From Curtobacterium pusillum (GTDB taxonomy: Bacteria; Actinomycetota; Actinomycetes; Actinomycetales; Microbacteriaceae), in NCBI RefSeq assembly GCF_007680845.1, contig NZ_VEIY01000003.1:248001-312000 (forward strand): DNA of 64,000 nucleotides, given 5' to 3'. The notes under the pieces are model-generated. The model did no database searches. It was not told where the DNA came from and saw only the letters and a program-made list of their open reading frames with translations. This document shows positions 57,567 to 64,000 of the stretch, one piece after another. Positions within the stretch are counted from its first letter, which is position 1, and every line of letters begins with the position of its first letter. The translations under genes were made by a program, and so were the position numbers.

Positions 57567-60500
57567 TCAGTTGCCGGACGGTGGAGTCGCATCAGTGGGG
57601 GTCGGAGCGGGATCGAGTTCGACGGGATCCGTCCACGAGCCTTGCTGCGCGCCGGAGGAGTCGTTCGGAGCATCGACGCTCGCGCGGATCCGCACCCAGT
57701 AGCCGCCCGCGGGTGTCTGCAACGCGTCGTCGGGCGTCCACCCCGACTGCGAACCGACACGACCGATGCCGGTGTCGCCGACCACCGTGCCTGACGCGTA
57801 CCACTCGATGTCGTACGTCACCGTCAACGTACCCGGGGGCGTCGACAGGTCGAGCGCCGAGGGTGTGGCTCCCTTGAGACCCACCACCGTCGAGATCGCC
57901 GCCGCGGTGATGTGCTTCCACTCGTCGGAGTCCTGGCAGAACGACCCGAGGGTCGGGCCGCCGCACGCTCGCACGACGACGTCGGTCTCGCTGTTGTAGC
58001 TTCCACCGGGCACGCCCTCCCACGAGCCGTTCAGCGTCTGGAAGCCGCTGCCGGGGTCGATCTCGTAGTGCAGGCCGGCGCCGGAGGCCCCGGAGGGTCG
58101 GCTGACGATCACCTGCCAGTGGTCCGCATCGGTGGAGTCGAGCCGCGTCTGGGCGTCGACCTGTCCGGACGGTGTCTCGTACGTTTGCGTGGTGGCGTAG
58201 TCGACGTTGCAGAACGTGCCGTTGCTGGAGACGACGGCGTACCTCGGGCTGCCGTAGCCGACCGCGTCGGAGACGCCGGATTGCGACCCGAGGTAGGTGC
58301 CGGACGGCGACTTGCAGTCGAACTGCCCGTCGACGCGGTACGCCGCGTAGGAGATCCCCGATCCGCCGGCGCTGTCAGCTCCGCTCCACGTGAGCGTCAC
58401 GGAGGACTTGCCGCCGTTCGAACGGTCACCGACGGTCGCGGTGAGTCCTTGCACCTTGCCCGGCGTGCCGACCGCGGCACCCGTCGCCGACGCGGAGTTC
58501 CACTGCACCACCGTTCCGTTGCGGTCGGCACCGTTCCGGGCGGACACCGTCACCGTGTACTGCGCACCGCTCTGCGCGCCGGTGAAGGACGTGCTCGTGG
58601 CCGTCCCGACGTTCCGCGACGACGACAGGCCAGGGCCCTCGATCGTCACGACGTAGTTGCTGACCGGGGTCCCGTTGCTCGGCGCGCTCACCGCGTTCCA
58701 GGAGACGTCGAGCTGGTTCGGCGTGCTCTTGCTCGGCGAGACCGTGATGCCCTTGGGCGGCGCCGGCACGAAGTCGGCACTGACGGCGCTCGACTCGGCG
58801 GAGGCCTTCGAGTCGCCCACGGCGTTGGTCGCGACGACGCTGAACCGGTACGACCCCTTCGGGTCGAGACCGGTGATCGTGCAGACCGTCGCGGTGCCGC
58901 AGTCCTTCGAGACACCGTCGGTCCCCTGCAGGCGGTACCGCGTGATCGGCGAGTTGTTCGCCTGCGGGGTCGACCAGGTGAGCGTCGCCTGACCACCTTC
59001 GTAGGAACCGGTCCGGCTGGGCGCACCGGGTGCGTCCGGGACGTCCTGCACGGAGATCGTCACGTCGCCCCAGACGTACCGGTCGGGATCGTCGGTGGCG
59101 TCGGCGACCTGGTACTGCAGGTGCGCGTCGACCGGCTTGGCCTTGGCGGACACGCTGACCTGCAGGCGGGACTTGTCCGCGCTGGGCGTGACGGTGACGC
59201 CGCTGGGCAGCCCACCGCCGAGCCCGCGGATGTCGACGACGCGGAGCCGCTGCCCGGGGAACGGGTTCGTCGGCTCGTCGTTCTGGAGGACGTCGATCGT
59301 GGTGGTCTGGCCGCGCTTCGTCACCGACGAGTCGGCGCCGGGCTGCACGAGCGGTCGGGTCGAGGCGACGACGTCCACGGCGATCACACCGGAGCGCCCG
59401 GCGTTCGCGGAGTCCGCGACGCCGATTCCGATCGAGGCCGTGGTGTTCTTCTGCGCGGTGTCCGCCACCTTGATGACGACCGACTGGCCCGAGATCGTCG
59501 CGGTGGTGCCGTCGCTCGGCTTGCTGACGACCGAGTACCGGAGCTCCGGGAGGTCCTTCGGGTACGGGTAGTCGGTGAGCTTCGTCAGGTCGATCGTGCG
59601 CGACTCGCCGGGCTGCATGTCCACCGAGGAGCCGGTGAACGCCGGCGGCTGGTTGGACCGCGGCGTGACCTTCACCGGCAGGACGAGCGTGGCCACCCGC
59701 CCCTTGCCGCCGTTCGCGTTCGACCCGTCTGTGACCTCGAACGAGATCGAGGCGTTGCCGTAGTACAGCTTCGACGAGGTGAACTGCAGCGTCGAGGAGT
59801 CCACCACCAGGTCCTGGCCGTTCGCGTGTGTCGCCTTCACGGTGCCGTCGTCGGTGATCTTCGCGGTCTGCCCGTTCGCCGTCACGACGTACTTCGACAG
59901 CGGGATCCGCACGGTGGCCTCGCTCTTGACGGTGATGGCCCCGGCGGTGCGGTTGATCTGCGGCAGGGCGTCATCGAAGCCGGGCACGTGGATGAACCCG
60001 TAGGACACGATGTCGGGGTGGTCGATCCGGGCCACCGAGAACGGGATGACCTGCGAGTCGTCGGTCAGGCGGACGACGATCCGCTGGTCGTCCGTGGCGC
60101 GGGCGTTGTCGCCGTAGCCGTCGACGACGCCCACCTTCAGGTCGGCCGCCGTCCCCTCGGCGAAGAACACGTTCTTGAGCACGTCGACGGTGACGCTCTG
60201 CCGGTGCAGGATGTCCTGCAGGTCGAGGGTGGTGTCGTCGACCTCGGGACGGAGTGGCTCCGCGTCGGGGTCGACGGTGACGGTCAGGAACGCGGTGCTC
60301 GCACCACCGTTCTCGTTCGCGACCGTGTAGAGCACGGCGAAGTCGCCGCGCTCCGCCGTCTTGGGCGGGGTCACCCGGATCTGCTGCTTCTGCAGGACCT
60401 TCGCCGTGACGCCGTCCGCGGTGGGTTCGGCCTTCGTGACGGTCAGCTGCCCGCCCTCGGGGTCGGAGTCGTTCTGCAGGACGCGGACGGTGACCGATCC

Positions 60501-63425
60501 GCCGGGACGGATCGTGACGTGGTCGGCCTCGGCGACCGGGTTCGACGCCTGTTCGGCGCGCGGTGCGATGCCGACCCTGACGGTCCCGGTGGCGCGCGCA
60601 CCGAGCGCGTCGACGACGGTGTAGGTGAACTCGTCGGTCCCGGCCGAGTAGTCGCCGGCCTCGTACGTGAGGGCGTCCGCCGCGACGTCGGTCACGGACC
60701 CCTTGTCGGGGTTCGAGGCCACGCCGACCAGCTGCACGGAGTCGCCGTCGGGGTCGATGCCGTTCAGCGGGACCGACACCCGGACCGACTGGCCGGCGAC
60801 CACGCGGGCCGTGACGGTCTGGGGCACGGGCGGGTTGTTCGTCGCGGCGTCCCGCTCGCGCACCGAGATCGACACGGTGGCGTCCGCGTACTGGCCGTCC
60901 GGTCCGGCGACGCGGTACACGGCGGTGTAGTTGCCCGGTGTGTCCGGAGCGAGGTAGCGCAGGTGGTCACCGGAGACGAAGAGGAGGCCGCCGTCGCCCG
61001 GGACGTTCTGCACGAGGTCGGGCTGCAGGGTGAGCGGCTCCCCCTCGGGCTGGGTGTCGTTCGCGAGCACGTCGATGTTCGCGACGTCACCGACCCGGAC
61101 CGTCGCGGTGTCGGGTTGCGCCACGGGCGGCTGGATCCGGTCCGGCTTGGGGATCTCGACGACCGTGACGGTGCCGACCGACGATGCCAGCCCGTTGGTC
61201 TCGGTGTACCGGAACGACACCGGGCCGTCGAGCGGCGCCGTCAGGGTCACCCGCACGGTGTGTTGGTCGAGGATGCTCGCCTGCACACCGGACCCGCGGT
61301 CCGGTCCGTCGAGCGCGGTCACGAGCAGCACACCGCCGGCGGGGTCGATGTCCGTCGCTGTGACGTCGGTGTCCTTCGTCGAGAGCGTGTTGACGAACAC
61401 GGTCTTCGGCGTGGTGATCGGTGCGGTCGAGGCGTCGGGCGGGGCGAGGATCGTGATCCGCACGATGCCGCTCGTGGTCTTCGTGCCGTCGGTGACGGTG
61501 TACTCGAGCTGGTGGTCGCCGGCTCGGGCCCCCAGTACCCGGAAGGTGCCGGAGTCGTAGCTCGGTGTGACGGTCAGCTCGGAGGCCGAGGACACGCTCG
61601 TCAACGTGACCGTCCCGTTGCCGCCGCGCACGTGGTCGAGCGGATCGACGCTGAACGCCTTGCCCGCGTAGCCCTGCACCGGGAACGGGTCGGCGTAGAG
61701 GGGAACGCTCCCCTGCTTCGCGACGTGCACGGTGACGGAGCCGCGACCGTCGGCGCGGCCGTCGCTCACCACGAGCTGCACGGCACGGTCGCCGGTGCGC
61801 CCGCTCGCGTTGCGGTAGTCGAGGAGACCGTCCGGGGTGGTGGACACCCGGTCGCCGTCAGCGGCCGTCGCGGACTGCAGGTACACCGGATCGCCGTCGG
61901 GGTCGACCCAGTCGCCGAGCACGTTCGTCACGACGTGCCCGTTCTGCACGACGTCGGCCGAGGTGTCGCGCACCTGACGCGGCGGGTCGTTCGCCGAGTC
62001 CGGTCGGACGGTCACGGTCACCGTCGCGGTGTCCGATCCGCCGTTCCCGTCGGTGATCGTGTACGGGAAGGTGACGGTGCCCGTCGCGCGTGCGGCGAGG
62101 GTGATCTGGAGGCGCTGGCCGTCCGCCACGATGGCCACGTCGCCGACGGCGTCGGCGATGCTTCCGACCTCGCTCACGACGATCGGGTCGCCGTTCGGGT
62201 CGTAGTCGTTGAGCAGGACCGGGAGGCTCGTGGTGCGTCCCGGACGAGCGCCCAGGTCGTCGTCGACCGCCACCGGCGGCTTCTGGTCCTTCTCGATCTC
62301 CGGATCGTCGTCGGACACCTGCTCCTGCTGCTGGTCCTCGTCCTTCTTGATGAGGTCGGACCAGTTGTCGATCAGCTGTCCGCTGCGGTCGATCGCCCAG
62401 GAGCGTCCGCTCTGCGGGTCGTTGGCGACGACGGTGCGGCCGTTGTGCAGGATCTGCAGGTCCCCGGTACCGGCGGTGCTCGCGAGGCGCTGGAGGCCGC
62501 GGCCGGCGCAGGTGTCCATCGCTTGACCGCCCGCCCACGCGGCGTAGGTGCAGGACCCGACGACAGTGGGCCGTGCAGCCCGCCCGGACACCTGGAGCGC
62601 GGTGCGCTCGACCTGCCCGGACGCCGAGACGTGGACGATACCGGCGGTCCCGGCGACGACGACGTCCGACGAGTCGTCGGACGACCGCTGGAGCGCCGGC
62701 GACGCACCGACGCGGGCGCCGAGGTCGACGGTGTCGCCGTCGACCGAGATCTCCCCCGAGGTCCGGTCGAGCACGGCGAGGTGGTCCCCGAACGACGCCA
62801 CCTGCACGTCGTCGCCGCGGTCCGTCTTGACCGTCCAGCGCTTCGCGACGGTGAGCGTGCTGCCGACGTCGACGAGCGCGGCCGTCCCCGTCTTCGGCGA
62901 GTACACGGCGACGTGGCTGTCCGACGCGTCGAAGACCGCGTCGGCGCCGAGCGTGAGGTCGGCCTTGGTCGACGCGTCGAACTCGCCGAGGTCCTTCGCG
63001 GGGGTCGCCCAGACCTCCCCGGTGTCGCCGTTGCCGATCACCGCGGTCGACCCCGCGAAGAAGACCTGGGGTGAACCGGCCGGCAGCGTGACGGGGTCGG
63101 CGACGGTGGCGTCGGCGACGTCGACCTTGGCCACCGTGCCCTTCGTCTCGTCGACGCTGTAGACGGTCGAGCCGCGCTGCAGGACGGACAGGCTGTCGCT
63201 CGCGGTCTCGACCGCGGTGTTGAGCTGCAGGACCCCGGTGTTGGCCCGGCCGACCGCGCCGTACTCGGCGGAGGGGACCCAGACGGTCCCGTCGCCCAGG
63301 TCGACGCGCTGGGTGTGGTACCCCGTCGAGGCCATCGCCGCGGCAGCGACGACCGCGCCGACCACCACGGAGGCACCGATCGTGACCGCTGCCGAGCGGT
63401 GCTTGGCGAGGAACGCCCGGATCAC
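57567..63425 (-). CDS. Giant membrane-anchored protein with propeller-like head, Ig/cadherin-like repeats and fibronectin type III domains
   Basis: 1952 residues. A short cytoplasmic start (IRAFLAKHR), one membrane helix (SAAVTIGASVVVGAVVAAAAMA), then the rest outside. Residues about 30-375 are beta-rich with propeller-like repeats (GNGDTGEVWATPAKDL, VAVYSPKTGTAALVD); an acidic linker (KKDEDQQQEQVSDDDPEIEK) follows; residues about 405-1480 hold ten or so Ig/cadherin-like repeats recognised by DxDPDGDP or NDxDPEG motifs; then three fn3 domains and a final beta-rich domain with paired cysteines. No LPXTG. GTG 63425 overlaps the upstream stop by 4 bp; GTG 63449 is an alternative. Surface adhesion, wall-spanning or sensor role inferred. 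Confidence 0.88.
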   Translation of the reverse strand: MIRAFLAKHRSAAVTIGASVVVGAVVAAAAMASTGYHTQRVDLGDGTVWVPSAEYGAVGRANTGVLQLNTAVETASDSLSVLQRGSTVYSVDETKGTVAKVDVADATVADPVTLPAGSPQVFFAGSTAVIGNGDTGEVWATPAKDLGEFDASTKADLTLGADAVFDASDSHVAVYSPKTGTAALVDVGSTLTVAKRWTVKTDRGDDVQVASFGDHLAVLDRTSGEISVDGDTVDLGARVGASPALQRSSDDSSDVVVAGTAGIVHVSASGQVERTALQVSGRAARPTVVGSCTYAAWAGGQAMDTCAGRGLQRLASTAGTGDLQILHNGRTVVANDPQSGRSWAIDRSGQLIDNWSDLIKKDEDQQQEQVSDDDPEIEKDQKPPVAVDDDLGARPGRTTSLPVLLNDYDPNGDPIVVSEVGSIADAVGDVAIVADGQRLQITLAARATGTVTFPYTITDGNGGSDTATVTVTVRPDSANDPPRQVRDTSADVVQNGHVVTNVLGDWVDPDGDPVYLQSATAADGDRVSTTPDGLLDYRNASGRTGDRAVQLVVSDGRADGRGSVTVHVAKQGSVPLYADPFPVQGYAGKAFSVDPLDHVRGGNGTVTLTSVSSASELTVTPSYDSGTFRVLGARAGDHQLEYTVTDGTKTTSGIVRITILAPPDASTAPITTPKTVFVNTLSTKDTDVTATDIDPAGGVLLVTALDGPDRGSGVQASILDQHTVRVTLTAPLDGPVSFRYTETNGLASSVGTVTVVEIPKPDRIQPPVAQPDTATVRVGDVANIDVLANDTQPEGEPLTLQPDLVQNVPGDGGLLFVSGDHLRYLAPDTPGNYTAVYRVAGPDGQYADATVSISVRERDAATNNPPVPQTVTARVVAGQSVRVSVPLNGIDPDGDSVQLVGVASNPDKGSVTDVAADALTYEAGDYSAGTDEFTYTVVDALGARATGTVRVGIAPRAEQASNPVAEADHVTIRPGGSVTVRVLQNDSDPEGGQLTVTKAEPTADGVTAKVLQKQQIRVTPPKTAERGDFAVLYTVANENGGASTAFLTVTVDPDAEPLRPEVDDTTLDLQDILHRQSVTVDVLKNVFFAEGTAADLKVGVVDGYGDNARATDDQRIVVRLTDDSQVIPFSVARIDHPDIVSYGFIHVPGFDDALPQINRTAGAITVKSEATVRIPLSKYVVTANGQTAKITDDGTVKATHANGQDLVVDSSTLQFTSSKLYYGNASISFEVTDGSNANGGKGRVATLVLPVKVTPRSNQPPAFTGSSVDMQPGESRTIDLTKLTDYPYPKDLPELRYSVVSKPSDGTTATISGQSVVIKVADTAQKNTTASIGIGVADSANAGRSGVIAVDVVASTRPLVQPGADSSVTKRGQTTTIDVLQNDEPTNPFPGQRLRVVDIRGLGGGLPSGVTVTPSADKSRLQVSVSAKAKPVDAHLQYQVADATDDPDRYVWGDVTISVQDVPDAPGAPSRTGSYEGGQATLTWSTPQANNSPITRYRLQGTDGVSKDCGTATVCTITGLDPKGSYRFSVVATNAVGDSKASAESSAVSADFVPAPPKGITVSPSKSTPNQLDVSWNAVSAPSNGTPVSNYVVTIEGPGLSSSRNVGTATSTSFTGAQSGAQYTVTVSARNGADRNGTVVQWNSASATGAAVGTPGKVQGLTATVGDRSNGGKSSVTLTWSGADSAGGSGISYAAYRVDGQFDCKSPSGTYLGSQSGVSDAVGYGSPRYAVVSSNGTFCNVDYATTQTYETPSGQVDAQTRLDSTDADHWQVIVSRPSGASGAGLHYEIDPGSGFQTLNGSWEGVPGGSYNSETDVVVRACGGPTLGSFCQDSDEWKHITAAAISTVVGLKGATPSALDLSTPPGTLTVTYDIEWYASGTVVGDTGIGRVGSQSGWTPDDALQTPAGGYWVRIRASVDAPNDSSGAQQGSWTDPVELDPAPTPTDATPPSGN

Positions 63426-64000
63426 CCGCCGCTCCCGATCGTCGCGCACTTCTGTGCACTCGCGACGCCGGTCTTGCCATCACGGTTCACCGCGACGGCG
63501 ATGCACTGTTCGTCGCCCTTCTTCCCGGAGACGACGAAGCTGGTGCCCGTCTGTTGGCTCGCGGCACCGTTCGACGAGATGACGTAGGTGTCCCCCGTCC
63601 GCAGTCCGGGGTCCGGCCAGGTGAACGTCACCGAGGCGGCGGACGACGACGCCCGGACGTCGGCGACCACGGGGATCGCCCCGGCGCCGAGGCGTCCGAC
63701 CACGATGACCGTGGCGACGGCGAGGGCGGCGACGACCAGGACGGCGACCGAGCTCACCCACACCAGGGTGGACCGCGAGCGTCGTCGCGCTCGGGTGACG
63801 GAACCGGTCCGGTGAACGGTCCCGACGCTCTGCGCACCTGCTGCGGACGTTCCCCCCTGCAGGGTCTTCCGGGTCCGGCGGCGTGCACCGACGCGGGTCG
63901 GCGGCTGCAGTTCGCGGACCATCGTCCGGTCGCCGTCCGGGCTCGGGGTCGCGATGGCCCACGCCTCGACGGCCACGTCCGCCGTCGTCTGCGGGATGCC
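63422..64000 (-). CDS. C-terminal part of a membrane protein with fn3-like ectodomain, possibly a Ser/Thr kinase (cut by the right edge)
   Basis: About 192 residues are visible and the frame is open to base 64000. A Thr/Ser- and Arg-rich cytoplasmic part (TRVGARRRTRKTLQGG, HRTGSVTRARRRSR) leads to one membrane helix (LVWVSSVAVLVVAALAVATVIVVG) and a single fn3-like extracytoplasmic domain (VVADVRASSSAASVTFTWPD, DTYVISSNG, CIAVAVNRDGKTGV) with two cysteines. This is the layout of a receptor kinase C-terminus, and an FHA partner is encoded downstream in the operon, but the catalytic domain, if any, is outside the window. The stop overlaps the giant-protein start by 4 bp. Confidence 0.6.
   Translation of the reverse strand, partial: GIPQTTADVAVEAWAIATPSPDGDRTMVRELQPPTRVGARRRTRKTLQGGTSAAGAQSVGTVHRTGSVTRARRRSRSTLVWVSSVAVLVVAALAVATVIVVGRLGAGAIPVVADVRASSSAASVTFTWPDPGLRTGDTYVISSNGAASQQTGTSFVVSGKKGDEQCIAVAVNRDGKTGVASAQKCATIGSGG

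Noticed and set aside
57912..63074. 1720-codon open frame on the plus strand opposite the giant gene
   Set aside because: It is the antisense shadow of a very GC-rich gene: Arg/Val/Asp/Gly-rich low-complexity translation, no domain, no ribosome site. The minus frame has clear Ig and fn3 domains.

Overview
The window is a GC-rich (roughly 70% by eye), gene-dense chromosomal segment of a high-GC Gram-positive actinobacterium. The family Microbacteriaceae, perhaps a Curtobacterium-like member, is my best guess. The grounds are actinobacterial gene order (pyrR-pyrB-pyrC-orf-carA-carB-pyrF-gmk-rpoZ-metK-priA; aroC-aroK-aroB; alaS-ruvX-mltG; nusA-ylxR-infB-rbfA; dxr-rseP-ispG), a PriA without helicase motifs, frequent GTG starts, 4-bp gene overlaps and several starts that look leaderless. 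The genus cannot be proved from this sequence alone. I see no tRNA, rRNA, CRISPR array, insertion sequence or prophage; almost everything is core chromosome.

Layout. 1-503: 5' part of a threonine dehydrogenase gene leaving the left edge, followed by a 362-bp non-coding stretch with a duplicated palindromic element. 866-14125: one long minus-strand pyrimidine operon, with a candidate PyrR-binding leader, that runs on into gmk (fused to an mIHF-like domain), rpoZ, metK and priA. 14183-15210: nusB and efp. 15342-17640: an ABC1/UbiB-type kinase and a plus-strand pair of small unknown genes. 17653-26420: aroB, aroK, aroC, mltG, ruvX, alaS, a tiny membrane protein and rpsD. 26668-30337: rarA, then plus-strand genes for a membrane-anchored cyclophilin and a DUF349 coiled-coil protein, closed by a strong hairpin. 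30502-33737: ribF, two small membrane proteins, truB and a degenerate uridine-kinase-like protein, divergent from mutY. 34704-41469: rbfA, infB, ylxR, nusA and proS. 41526-48713: MEP-pathway genes ispG, rseP and dxr, with an NCS1 permease and a cysteine hydrolase inserted between rseP and ispG, preceded by an FKBP lipoprotein and an OsmC protein. 48755-50592: an SxxK-type asparaginase and a repeat-bearing membrane protein.

50694-64000 is the most unusual part. It is a tightly packed minus-strand operon encoding, in transcription order, a membrane protein with an fn3-like ectodomain (C-terminus only, cut by the right edge), a 1952-residue membrane-anchored protein with a propeller-like head, many Ig/cadherin-like repeats and three fibronectin type III domains, a MoxR AAA+ ATPase, a DUF58 protein, a transglutaminase-fold membrane protein whose expected catalytic Cys and His are Gln and Thr, and a two-zinc-ribbon FHA protein. 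Four of the five gene joints overlap by 4 bp. I read it as a cell-envelope assembly or signalling module; its function is inference.
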